Below, piece after piece: positions 1-5,587 of a stretch of 22,417 nt of DNA (position 1 is its first letter; every line of letters begins with the position of its first letter). The notes under the pieces were generated by a model. The model did not search any database. It saw nothing but the letters and a program-made list of their open reading frames with translations, and was not told the origin of the DNA. The stretch comes from a virus, in IMG/VR virus record IMGVR_UViG_3300033183_000035, positions 1 through 22,417 of that record; one strand, written 5' to 3'. Made by a program: the position numbers and the translations under genes.

Positions 1-2
1 AA

Positions 3-212
3 GACGGTGACAAGGTTAAGTTGATTCATTTTGGTGCTACGGGTTATGGTCACAATTATAGTGATGCAGCCCGTAAATCATTTCGTGCCAGACACAAGTG
101 TGACACAGCAAATGATAAGTTGACTGCACGATATTGGGCATGTCGGCATTTATGGAAAGGCAAAGGGGGTAGTACAAAGTCTAGCCCCAAATCACGTAAA
201 GGAAAGTACTAA
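3..212 (+). CDS. DUF5754-like small protein, 5' truncated
   Basis: The reading frame is open from base 3 and has no start inside the window, so the gene begins upstream. The TTG at 21 is not needed as a start, because the codons before it (DGDKVK) already fit the family. Visible signs are the KVKLIHFGATGYGHNY segment, an RKSFRARHKC stretch, a conserved-looking ARYWACRHLW motif and a Lys/Ser/Gly-rich tail. This arrangement (K-hydrophobic-HFG, then FRARH, then a W-rich motif) matches DUF5754-type proteins of marine phages and large viruses as I remember them. Their function is unknown. The stop TAA overlaps the next ATG by one base (TAATG), which suggests translational coupling in one transcript. 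Confidence 0.75.
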   Translation, partial: DGDKVKLIHFGATGYGHNYSDAARKSFRARHKCDTANDKLTARYWACRHLWKGKGGSTKSSPKSRKGKY

Positions 213-478
213 TGGCTACCAAAAAACCACCTAAAAAACCCAAAACACAAGCAAATGTAAATAAAAAAACTGTGTCTATGCTTGCTGACACATTTAACTT
301 GGTTGGTCCACATGCGCAAGACATTGCTAATTATTTAGCGCATGGAACTGCTATTGGCGGTACTGCAGCACTTGGTAAGATTATTCGTGATGTTCGTAAA
401 ATGAAAAGTAAACACGATAAAGAGTTAGGTCGTGCTAAAGGTGGCGTAATTACCAAATCAAAAAAAGGCAAAAAATAA
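212..478 (+). CDS. Small basic hypothetical protein
   Basis: This 88-residue protein is not one I can assign. A clear ribosome-binding site (AAAGGA, 198-203, 8 nt spacing) supports the ATG at 212. The first 20 residues are Lys/Pro-rich. The middle (about 25-65) could form helices with Ala/Gly/His (DIANYLAHGTAIGGTAALGK), and the tail is again basic (GGVITKSKKGKK). It shares one base with the gene before and one with the gene after, so it belongs to the same co-translated string of tiny genes. The charge suggests binding to nucleic acid or to an acidic partner, but that is inference. There is no signal peptide, no convincing membrane segment and no cysteine. Confidence 0.7.
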   Translation: MATKKPPKKPKTQANVNKKTVSMLADTFNLVGPHAQDIANYLAHGTAIGGTAALGKIIRDVRKMKSKHDKELGRAKGGVITKSKKGKK

Positions 479-756
479 TGGCTAAGAAAAAAGATGACAT
501 GGTAACTGTAGTGTCCATTGGTATTGGATCAATGCCCAAAGATAAGCTGGAGAAAAAGATGAAGAAACAAAAAATGAACAAAGGTGGGTATGCTAACTGT
601 GGTGCATCTATGTCAGCTACACAAAAGTCTACACAAAAGATGGCAAAAGGTGGTATGCTTAAAAAACCTGACAATCCCGGTCTTGCTAAACTTCCCACAC
701 CTGTACGTAATAAAATGGGCTACATGATGAAGGGTGGCTACGCCAAGAAAAAATAA
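478..756 (+). CDS. KGG-motif small basic protein
   Basis: This is a 92-residue Lys/Met/Gly-rich protein with repeated KGG motifs: NKGGYANCGASM around 35-46, AKGGM around 58-62 and KGGYAKKK at the end. The PDNPGLAKLPTPVRNKMGYM segment is characteristic, and I recognise similar peptides in marine phage structural regions with no known function. The N-terminal part carries a VTVVSIGIGSM stretch that could be a beta strand. The start ATG overlaps the preceding stop (TAATG) and no strong Shine-Dalgarno is seen, so translation probably relies on coupling. A virion or DNA-compaction role would fit the charge, but nothing in the sequence proves it. Confidence 0.75.
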   Translation: MAKKKDDMVTVVSIGIGSMPKDKLEKKMKKQKMNKGGYANCGASMSATQKSTQKMAKGGMLKKPDNPGLAKLPTPVRNKMGYMMKGGYAKKK

Positions 757-878
757 TGGCATCTAAATCAAAAACATTTGGTGCTAACACCTATTCACTC
801 AAGAAACGCATAAGAAGGCCCGGACGACATGCTAAAAAACCTAACAAACGCTACAAACCTAAAACGCATTTTGGTTAA
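756..878 (+). CDS. 40-residue Arg/Lys-rich protein
   Basis: This tiny gene starts at an ATG that overlaps the previous stop by one base (TAATG) and ends with TAA at 876-878. The 40-residue product is strongly basic, with an SLKKRIRRPGRHAKKPNKRY core and the ending KTHFG. The RPGRHAKK motif is like that of very short basic proteins (often RPG-H-K followed by an aromatic/Gly end) that I recall beside the neighbouring gene types in other marine phages. The function is unknown. Its downstream third is overlapped in another frame by the next gene, which starts at 829. Coupled starts on both sides and the motif are the support for calling it. Confidence 0.65.
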   Translation: MASKSKTFGANTYSLKKRIRRPGRHAKKPNKRYKPKTHFG

Positions 879-978
879 ACAGGCTGCAATGGGCTTTCTC
901 TATATGGGCAAGCCCTTTGGCACAATTGACCAGATGTGCTGGCGTATGCATAAGAAACTGCTGGATATGTCCAGATGA
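829..978 (+). CDS. 49-residue hypothetical protein, overlapping both neighbours
   Basis: The ATG at 829 lies inside the preceding gene in a different frame. It has its own Shine-Dalgarno (AGAAGG, 813-818, 10 nt spacing). Its TGA at 976-978 overlaps the ATG at 975 of the following structural gene as ATGA. The 49-residue product is basic and probably helical, with the readable core QAAMGFLYMGKPFGTIDQMC and tail WRMHKKLLDMSR. I do not recognise the family. Two independent translation signals (SD and ATGA coupling) and tight packing argue that it is real despite the short length. The roughly 50-nt overlap with the upstream gene is unusually long for such small genes. Confidence 0.6.
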   Translation: MLKNLTNATNLKRILVKQAAMGFLYMGKPFGTIDQMCWRMHKKLLDMSR

Positions 979-1541
979 GCATTACAGGTTATCCAAACTA
1001 TACACGCCTAACAAGCACAGGCGGTGGCAATGTAGTCACATTCGGTGGTGGCAACATTGATGCGTTTGGTAGACTACGTGTAAGCGAACCTTTTACTATA
1101 TTTGACAGTCAAAATCGTTTTGGTATTGATGCACAGTTTGATAGCAGCACATCTGGTTCTGCTACGGCAACACATCTTCCTAATGAAAGCAGTGTGGCAC
1201 TTGCAGTGACTACTGCTTCTGGTGATGAGGTTATTCGTGAAACAAAACGAGTGTTTCCTTATCAACCGGGTAAGTCTTTGATGACGATGTGTACGTTTGC
1301 AATGGCTGCATCTCAATCTAATTTGCGACAACGGGTTGGTTACTTCGGTGCTAATGATGGTGTATATTTTGAACAAAACGATACAGACAAGCGTTTTGTA
1401 ATCCGAACATCAACAAGTGGTAGTTCTAGTGACGCAAGGTTTGTTACACAATCTAATTGGAACACTGATAAACTGGATGGCACTGGACCTAGCGGTCATA
1501 CGCTAGATGTTACCAAAACACAAATTCTAATAATTGATTAA
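975..1541 (+). CDS. Phage structural protein, N-terminal part (ends at an in-frame TAA)
   Basis: These 188 residues are the N-terminal part of a marine-phage virion protein. Recognisable features are the opening SITGYPNYTRL, the GGGNVVTFGGGNIDAFGRLR motif, NESSVALAV, ETKRVFPYQPGKSL and a GVYFEQN segment. These are beta-rich stretches typical of a tail- or capsid-associated structural family. The frame ends with TAA at 1539-1541, but the codons directly after it continue the same protein without a shift, so this is not the natural C-terminus. The start overlaps the previous gene as ATGA. If the stop is real the virion receives a truncated product, or readthrough supplies the full 420-codon form. 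The family is recognised from memory and its exact place in the particle is unknown. Confidence 0.75.
   Translation: MSITGYPNYTRLTSTGGGNVVTFGGGNIDAFGRLRVSEPFTIFDSQNRFGIDAQFDSSTSGSATATHLPNESSVALAVTTASGDEVIRETKRVFPYQPGKSLMTMCTFAMAASQSNLRQRVGYFGANDGVYFEQNDTDKRFVIRTSTSGSSSDARFVTQSNWNTDKLDGTGPSGHTLDVTKTQILIID
1539..1541 (+). other. In-frame premature stop codon (TAA)
   Basis: TAA stands between ...TQILIID and EWLGVGTVRCGFIIDG... with both sides in the same frame. The downstream side remains open from 1542 to 2237. One base change (for example TTA Leu or CAA Gln to TAA) would explain it. TAA ends most genes here, so it is not generally reassigned. The context GAT TAA GAG is not a known readthrough signal that I recognise. 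Confidence 0.8.
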
Positions 1542-2237
1542 GAGTGGTTAGGTGTTGGCACAGTAAGGTGTGGGTTTATTATTGATGGTGAAATTGTAAT
1601 ATGCCACAAGTTTCATAACGCAAACGAAGAAACTGCTGTATATATGAAAACGGCTATCTTGCCGATACGTTACGAAATTACGGCTACAGGCACTTTGTCT
1701 AGCTCCGCAACTATGAAACAGATTTGTTCTACGGTTATTAGTGAAGGTGGCTATAATCGGTATGTTCAATCTGATATTGCTCGTAGAACTTCTACAACAT
1801 CTGTCGGCACATCTTTTGAGCCGTTAGTTTCTATAAAATTGAATAGCAGTTATCTTGACGCTATTGTTTTGGTTAGAGCATTTGATATTTTGGCTACTTC
1901 TTCAGGGGACGACTTTGAAGTAGCACTTATTAAAAATGCAACGCTAACGGGTGCTTCTTATGATACAAGCACATTTGACCACGTAGATTTTGATGTGACA
2001 GCTACAGCTTTGACAGGTGGAACTATAGTAGATGTAAGCTATGCTTCACAAGGTTCTTTCTTTTTTCCGGGCGGTCAGCCCAGCATTGCTTCAGATTTAA
2101 CATATAATTATGCTTTGCAGTTAGGGCGAACACAGGCTGGTGTAAGTGATGTCTTTACTTTAGCTGCTCGTGTCTTAACAGGAACAGGAAGCATACTAGG
2201 CAATTTAAGTTTCTTTGATTTAACTAACGGAGCATAA
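1542..2237 (+). CDS. Phage structural protein, C-terminal part (continuation after the TAA)
   Basis: This is the continuation of the frame that opened at 975. The stretch 1542-1643 has no ATG but encodes the conserved-looking EWLGVGTVRCGFIIDGEIV and CHKFHNAN segments, so the gene is intact apart from the stop. An internal ATG at 1644 (MKTAILPIRYEI) could restart translation, but it has no good Shine-Dalgarno. The rest includes the SATMKQICSTVISEGGY motif (about 1700-1752), which I associate with this structural family, followed by beta-rich sequence that ends SFFDLTNGA. The preserved codons after the stop suggest a recent mutation, a sequencing or assembly error, or suppression. The next gene starts two bases after its TAA. 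Confidence 0.7.
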   Translation, partial: EWLGVGTVRCGFIIDGEIVICHKFHNANEETAVYMKTAILPIRYEITATGTLSSSATMKQICSTVISEGGYNRYVQSDIARRTSTTSVGTSFEPLVSIKLNSSYLDAIVLVRAFDILATSSGDDFEVALIKNATLTGASYDTSTFDHVDFDVTATALTGGTIVDVSYASQGSFFFPGGQPSIASDLTYNYALQLGRTQAGVSDVFTLAARVLTGTGSILGNLSFFDLTNGA

Positions 2238-2238
2238 T

Positions 2239-2577
2239 ATGCAAACTAAAAATCGCACCGTTGGATTAGAACTGACAACAAGCAATCAAGACATTTATAC
2301 TGTACCGTCAAACTACGAAGCAGAAGTAGATAGCATTTTTATTAGCAATGCTAGTTCGTCTAAAGTTACATTTAGCCTAGACTGGTATGACAGTCAAACT
2401 ACCACATATTTCACGATTGCAGAGACTGTAGACATTGAAGCCAATTCAATGGTCCATATTAACGATGACCCATTTTGGCTTTTTAAAAATGATAAACTAC
2501 GTGGTCTTGCTAGTGCCAATAGTGCAGTTACAGTAATTGTAAAACTGCGTGAATCATACTTACCACAACGGAGTTAA
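2239..2577 (+). CDS. Small virion protein, beta-rich
   Basis: This 112-residue protein has a good ribosome-binding site (GGAG, 2229-2232, 6 nt). It looks like a single beta-sandwich domain: alternating hydrophobic strands such as DIYTVPSNYEAEVDSIFISN, a VTFSLDWYDS motif, TIAETVDIEANSMVHI, and a final AVTVIVKLRESYL. Short proteins with the YTVP...VDSIFISN...FSLDWYD pattern are frequent in marine phage structural blocks and are usually listed as structural or hypothetical. It follows the interrupted structural gene with two bases between, so the two products are probably made together and may contact each other. There is no signal peptide or membrane segment. Decoration, fibre-base or tail accessory roles are possible, and the sequence does not choose among them. 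Confidence 0.75.
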   Translation: MQTKNRTVGLELTTSNQDIYTVPSNYEAEVDSIFISNASSSKVTFSLDWYDSQTTTYFTIAETVDIEANSMVHINDDPFWLFKNDKLRGLASANSAVTVIVKLRESYLPQRS

Positions 2578-2582
2578 AGGAG

Positions 2583-2942
2583 ATGCCCCTAACAACAAAA
2601 GGAAAAAAAATTAAATCTGCCATGACCAAGCAATATGGGGAGAGTAAGGGTGAAGACATCTTCTACGCAGCAGCCAACAAAGGAACAATTAAAGGCGTGG
2701 CGAAAGGCCAAAAACTCAAGGCGGGTGGGGCAGTTGGAAAAAGTAGCAAACCGAAGGTCAGTAAAACGAAGAGCAAAAGTAGAGTTAATGAGGCTGGCAA
2801 CTACACTAAACCAGCACTAAGAAAAAGATTATTTGAAAAGATTAAGGCTGGCAGCAAAGGCGGTAAGCCCGGTCAGTGGTCAGCCAGAAAAAGTCAAATG
2901 TTAGCACGTGAGTATAAGGCAGCAGGAGGCGGCTACAAATGA
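2583..2942 (+). CDS. DUF5872-like basic protein
   Basis: This is a 119-residue, very basic protein with two recognisable parts. The N-terminal piece (about 5-40) reads KGKKIKSAMTKQYGESKGED followed by FYAAANKGTIKGV, a small motif common in marine phage proteins. The C-terminal piece (about 70-119) has RVNEAGNYTKPALRKRLF, KAGSKGGKPGQWSARKSQML and AREYKAAGGGYK, the DUF5872-type signature. A Lys/Ser linker joins them. AAAGGAG abuts the ATG directly, so the usable Shine-Dalgarno is more likely GGAG at 2570-2573 with 9 nt spacing. Function is unknown; the charge fits DNA binding in the particle. It ends in TGA at 2940-2942, just before the next start. Confidence 0.8.
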   Translation: MPLTTKGKKIKSAMTKQYGESKGEDIFYAAANKGTIKGVAKGQKLKAGGAVGKSSKPKVSKTKSKSRVNEAGNYTKPALRKRLFEKIKAGSKGGKPGQWSARKSQMLAREYKAAGGGYK

Positions 2943-2943
2943 T

Positions 2944-3171
2944 ATGTTGCATGTATTCCTGCTATTGGTATATCTAGGTACAGGAGATACCAGACAGTTA
3001 ATTAGCAATGACATGTACTTTCGCAGTGTAAATGACTGCAACTATTTTGCTCAACAATTATCAAAAAGGTATGGGAACTATTATCACAGAGATTACATAG
3101 ACCCAGAAGACAGGGTAACGGCTTATTGCATACCCAAATACGTTAACCCCGACAACGTAAGGATATATTAA
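2944..3171 (+). CDS. Small secreted or membrane-anchored hypothetical protein
   Basis: The longer frame opens at GTG 2908, but the ATG at 2944 gives the better product: a hydrophobic N-terminus (MLHVFLLLVYLGTG) that looks like a short signal or anchor sequence. It is followed by a polar domain with NDMYFRSVNDCNYFAQQLSKRYG and TAYCIPKYVNPDN. GGAGG at 2925-2929 lies 14 nt upstream, somewhat far. The two cysteines could form a disulfide outside the cytoplasm. I recall similar 70-80 residue proteins in marine phages without a known role. Placement just before a membrane protein and the lysis genes makes an envelope-related job plausible (inference). Confidence 0.7.
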   Translation: MLHVFLLLVYLGTGDTRQLISNDMYFRSVNDCNYFAQQLSKRYGNYYHRDYIDPEDRVTAYCIPKYVNPDNVRIY

Positions 3172-3651
3172 ATGGACCCCGTTACCGCAATGGCAACAGC
3201 CTCTGCAGCATTTAATGTTATCAAAAAGGGATTTGCTGTAGGACGTGACATTGAGCAGATGGCAGGTGACTTGGGTCGCTGGATGAGTGCATTGTCTGAC
3301 ATTGAACAGGCAGAGAAAGAAGCAAAGAATCCTCCTATCTTTAAAAAGTTATTTGCTGGCAAAAGTATTGAACAAGAGGCTATGGAAGCCTTCGCTGCTA
3401 AACGTAAAGCACAGCAGCAACGTGACGAACTAAAGCAATGGCTACAATACACAGTAGGTTCACGTGCTTGGGACGAACTGATTCAGATGGAAGGTCAGAT
3501 TCGTAAGCAGCGACAAGAGACACTATACAGACAGCGTGAACGTAGACAGAAGTTTATTGAGTGGGTTGTGATTGGCATAGCATGTTTGCTTGGATTGGGT
3601 ATACTTGGCGCATCGGTTTATTGGGGAATGAAAAATAGAGGTATGATTTAA
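3172..3651 (+). CDS. Tail-anchored membrane protein, phage hypothetical
   Basis: This 159-residue protein starts one base after the previous stop, with AAGGA at 3159-3163 (8 nt spacing). The N-terminal third has a small hydrophobic segment (DPVTAMATASAAFNVIKKGF). The centre is charged and helical with coiled-coil character (DIEQAEKEAKNPP, AFAAKRKAQQQRDELKQWL, KQRQETLYRQRERRQK). The C-terminus carries one clear transmembrane helix (EWVVIGIACLLGLGILGASV, about 129-148) and a short charged tail. This is a conserved architecture in marine phages near holin genes, but the function is not established. Spanin-like or holin-regulating roles can be imagined; no lipobox or other decisive motif is present. 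Confidence 0.75.
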   Translation: MDPVTAMATASAAFNVIKKGFAVGRDIEQMAGDLGRWMSALSDIEQAEKEAKNPPIFKKLFAGKSIEQEAMEAFAAKRKAQQQRDELKQWLQYTVGSRAWDELIQMEGQIRKQRQETLYRQRERRQKFIEWVVIGIACLLGLGILGASVYWGMKNRGMI

Positions 3652-3652
3652 C

Positions 3653-3681
3653 TTGACATTTAAATCTTAAACTGGTATAAC
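3653..3681 (+). promoter_or_regulatory. Sigma70-type promoter before the lysis block
   Basis: TTGACA at 3653-3658 and TATAAC at 3676-3681 are separated by exactly 17 bases. The box starts two bases after the stop of the preceding gene. The expected transcription start (about 7 nt after the -10) falls at 3688, the A of the next ATG. The only other equally good promoter seen is at 14814-14841 and has the same TATAAC hexamer. Confidence 0.75.
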
Positions 3682-3687
3682 TTAGGT

Positions 3688-3936
3688 ATGACACTAGCAA
3701 AATCACAAAAAAGCCTGAAAGCGTGGACAAAACAAAAGTGGCGCACTAAGAGTGGTAAGCCTTCCAGTGAGACAGGTGAGCGTTATTTACCAGAGAAAGC
3801 AATTAAGTCTTTATCCTCTGCTGAATATTCTGCTACAACTAAAGCTAAACGAGAAGGTACACGTGCAGGAAAACAATTTGTACGACAACCAAAATCAATT
3901 GCAAAAAAGACTGCACGATTTCGCAGAGGAATGTAA
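3688..3936 (+). CDS. Small basic phage protein, probably from a leaderless mRNA
   Basis: This is an 82-residue basic protein with the signature TLAKSQKSLKAWTKQKW, TKSGKPSSETGERYLPEKA, SLSSAEYSATTKAKREGT and QPKSIAKKTARFRRG. I recognise this family as common in marine phages and related viruses; its biochemical function is unknown. The conserved family start coincides with the ATG at 3688, which supports this start even though no Shine-Dalgarno lies at usable distance (TTAGGT touches the ATG). The promoter at 3653-3681 predicts a transcript beginning at or within a base or two of the A of this ATG, so translation may be leaderless. The Arg/Lys-rich C-terminus suggests nucleic acid contact (inference). 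Confidence 0.8.
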   Translation: MTLAKSQKSLKAWTKQKWRTKSGKPSSETGERYLPEKAIKSLSSAEYSATTKAKREGTRAGKQFVRQPKSIAKKTARFRRGM

Positions 3937-3946
3937 CATCAAACTT

Positions 3947-4045
3947 ATGCGAGAAGATATACCTGATTGGGAATCTCGCGTAGAACTGTTACAATTTATT
4001 ATAGGACAACGATATGCTAAACTTGCTGATAGGACCAGTAGCTGA
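3947..4045 (+). CDS. Possible 32-residue protein overlapping the holin start
   Basis: The ATG at 3947 opens a 32-codon frame (MREDIPDWESRVELLQFIIG then QRYAKLADRTSS) that fills the 77-nt gap between the previous gene and the holin and overlaps the holin start by 32 nt. The product is an amphipathic helix-like peptide with an acidic N-terminal motif. The ribosome-binding site is poor (AGAGGA at 3924-3929 is about 17 nt away). The longer frame from 3752 lies inside the previous gene and is not credible. The gap-filling position and the coherent amphipathic sequence support it; length and the weak start argue against it. Confidence 0.4.
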   Translation: MREDIPDWESRVELLQFIIGQRYAKLADRTSS

Positions 4046-4397
4046 ACTAGCAGGGACATGGTTAAATGGAAAAGTTGAAACATCTAAAGCGAACGCTTCA
4101 GCTAAAGTGGCGAAAGCCAAAGCGGAAGCTGTTATCATGGAAAAAAAGGCAACAGGCGAGATTGATTGGGATATTGAAATGGCTAAAGGGTCTGCTAACT
4201 CGTGGAAAGACGAGTGGCTGACAATTCTATTTAGCATTCCATTAATTCTTGCTTTTATTCCGGGGATGGAAGATGTCGTCAAAAACGGATTCGCACAACT
4301 TGAATCAATGCCAGAGTGGTATCAGTATAGTGTCGGAGTCATCGTTGCCGCTTCTTTTGGCGTACGTTCGGCTACAAAATTCTTTGGTAAAAAATAA
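4014..4397 (+). CDS. Holin, 3-TM GTA type
   Basis: This 127-residue protein resembles the 3-TM holin family known from gene transfer agents and marine phages. The first hydrophobic segment is LLIGPVAELAGTWLNG (residues 3-18). An Ala/Lys/Glu-rich charged helix follows (about 22-50). Then come GSANSWKDEWLTILFSIPLI with the hydrophobic stretch LTILFSIPLILAFIPGM, an amphipathic loop with ESMPEWYQYS, and the last hydrophobic stretch VGVIVAASFGV before a basic end (KFFGKK). The SW+DEW...PLI...LPEWY-like pattern is typical. Holins form inner-membrane lesions that release the lysozyme encoded at 4726. The start has AGGA at 4003-4006 with 7 nt spacing. The stop overlaps the next ATG (TAATG). Confidence 0.85.
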   Translation: MLNLLIGPVAELAGTWLNGKVETSKANASAKVAKAKAEAVIMEKKATGEIDWDIEMAKGSANSWKDEWLTILFSIPLILAFIPGMEDVVKNGFAQLESMPEWYQYSVGVIVAASFGVRSATKFFGKK

Positions 4398-4600
4398 TGT
4401 CCGTAATACTAGATGAATGGAAAGTATTACCTCGCTTCATGATGCTGGTAATGACTCTGATGAGTTGGCGTTGTGCAGAGTGGTTTATGAACTTGGATGC
4501 CCCAACAACAGCACAGTCAGCATTTGTAAGCGTTGTAATGGGTGCTATGACAGGTGCGTTTGGTATCTGGATGAATGGCGAACACAAGCGACATACCTAG
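4397..4600 (+). CDS. Small two-helix membrane protein, holin-associated
   Basis: This 67-residue protein is coupled to the holin by a TAATG overlap. It opens with a short polar segment (SVILDEWKVLPR), followed by two hydrophobic helices (about 14-31, FMMLVMTLMSWRCAEWFM; about 42-58, AFVSVVMGAMTGAFGIWM) and a charged C-terminus (NGEHKRHT). The two-helix hairpin and its place between holin and lysozyme suggest an accessory holin, antiholin or holin partner; no direct motif decides among these. I recall close relatives with DEWKVLPR and the GAMTGAFG-type second helix in marine phages. An overlapping frame at 4417-4614 is a shadow. Confidence 0.75.
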   Translation: MSVILDEWKVLPRFMMLVMTLMSWRCAEWFMNLDAPTTAQSAFVSVVMGAMTGAFGIWMNGEHKRHT

Positions 4601-4636
4601 TAAATTGCACATGAAATGTTAAAAATGCAAGGTATA

Positions 4637-4705
4637 TTTAACTAATACTGTAATATCAACTAAAGCAGTAAAACACACTTAACTAATATTACAGTATCAG
4701 TTAAA
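4637..4705 (+). repeat. Long inverted repeat upstream of the lysozyme gene
   Basis: The left arm 4638-4656 (TTAACTAATACTGTAATAT) and right arm 4686-4704 (ATATTACAGTATCAGTTAA) pair at 18 of 19 positions (an A/C mismatch at 4644/4698). One more pair at 4637/4705 flanks them, and the loop is 29 nt. The motif TTAACTAATA also occurs as a direct repeat (4638-4647 and 4679-4688). No T-run follows, so it does not look like a plain terminator for the plus strand. An operator, an mRNA structure controlling lysozyme, or a protein-binding dyad are all possible. The rest of the 125-nt gap (4601-4725) is AT-rich with no gene and no convincing promoter. Confidence 0.75.
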
Positions 4706-4725
4706 AAGTAAAGAATGTTTAACTT

Positions 4726-5211
4726 ATGAAGTATGACAGACCAAATTTAATTGATAAACTAATTGAACATGAAGGCATGGTTCTGAATGTTTATCAAGAT
4801 ACACTTGGCATTGACACAATTGGTAGTGGACGTAACCTAAAAGACCGTGGCATTAGTAAAGAAGAACTGGACCACATGGACATTCCGCATATAGATTTGA
4901 TTTATCGGGATGGCATTACTGAAGCAGATGCACGGTATTTAGCAGAGAATGACGTGCAGATTGTTGAGGATGAACTGTTACGTGCGCACCCTTGCGTAGA
5001 CGGGTTAGACGCTGTACGTCAACTTATATTGGTAGACATGGCATTTAATATGGGTGTGCCTAGACTGTGTAAATTTAAAAAAATGTGGAACGCCATTCAC
5101 GAAGAAAAATTTGATATTGCAGCAAAAGAAATGCTTGACAGCAGGTGGGCAAATCAGGTAAAATTACGTTCAATAAAACTGGCGAACGCAATGCACAATG
5201 GAGCATTTTAA
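4726..5211 (+). CDS. T4-type lysozyme (endolysin, GH24)
   Basis: This is a 161-residue peptidoglycan hydrolase of the phage T4 lysozyme family, close to the 164 residues of the T4 enzyme. The catalytic triad spacing is exact: Glu16 (in IEHEGM), Asp25 (YQDTLG) and Thr31 (IDTIGSG) match T4 Glu11, Asp20 and Thr26. The GRNL stretch, the middle DGITEADARYLAENDV, the RQLILVDMAFNMGVPRLCKF core and the terminal DSRWANQV segment are all typical. The enzyme cleaves the MurNAc-GlcNAc bond. There is no signal peptide, so release depends on the holin at 4014. The start has no strong Shine-Dalgarno (AAAG about 14 nt upstream), and the upstream dyad may influence expression. Confidence 0.93.
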   Translation: MKYDRPNLIDKLIEHEGMVLNVYQDTLGIDTIGSGRNLKDRGISKEELDHMDIPHIDLIYRDGITEADARYLAENDVQIVEDELLRAHPCVDGLDAVRQLILVDMAFNMGVPRLCKFKKMWNAIHEEKFDIAAKEMLDSRWANQVKLRSIKLANAMHNGAF

Positions 5212-5212
5212 T

Positions 5213-5587
5213 ATGGCTAGACAACTAAATGAAAAACAGCAGAAGTTTCTTGATGTGTTGTTTGATGAAGCTAATGGGGATGTAGTGCTGGCTAAAAAAC
5301 TTGCTGGTTATGCAGAAGGTACAGCTACCACACTTATCGTGAATGGCCTTAAAGAAGAAATTCTTGAAGCTACTCAACTGTATATGGCACGTAATGCTCC
5401 ACGTGCTGCCGTAGCCATGACTGGTGCATTGACTGACCCGACTGAACTTGGTATTCGTGACAAGATGGCTGCTGCTAAAGAATTACTTGACCGCACAGGT
5501 TTGGTAAAGACAGAAAAAATGCAAGTAGAAGCAACAGGCGGTGTTATGTTGATGCCACCTAAAGCAGTTGTAGAAGATGACGACTAG
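5213..5587 (+). CDS. terS: Terminase small subunit
   Basis: This 124-residue protein starts at ATG 5213, supported by GGAG at 5200-5203 (9 nt); an upstream ATG at 5198 lies inside the lysozyme gene and overlaps that SD. The N-terminal part (LNEKQQKFLDVLFDEANGD, then LAKKLAGYAEG) is a helix-turn-helix-like DNA-binding region typical of small terminases. The central part (NAPRAAVAMTGALTDPTELG, RDKMAAAKELLDRTGLVKTE) is the helical oligomerisation region. The tail has GGVMLMPPKA and acidic residues. In the packaging motor it recognises the phage DNA and hands it to the large subunit. The end overlaps the next gene by 11 nt. The call rests on family resemblance and position directly before the large terminase. 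Confidence 0.8.
   Translation: MARQLNEKQQKFLDVLFDEANGDVVLAKKLAGYAEGTATTLIVNGLKEEILEATQLYMARNAPRAAVAMTGALTDPTELGIRDKMAAAKELLDRTGLVKTEKMQVEATGGVMLMPPKAVVEDDD

Noticed and set aside
1074-1376. Minus-strand open frames such as this one, and those at 3168-3452, 13179-13562, 13817-14194 and 19570-20136
   Set aside because: All are fully antisense to convincing genes, have low-complexity or Cys/Ser/Arg-rich products and no promoter or SD in minus direction.
1539-1541. Alternative genetic code with TAA as a sense codon
   Set aside because: Most other genes end in TAA at positions fitting their families and the next gene's start; a general reassignment would fuse them.
4605-4638. Promoter with TTGCAC and TATATT before the lysozyme
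   Set aside because: The spacing is 22 nt, too long for sigma70, and no better -35 is nearby.
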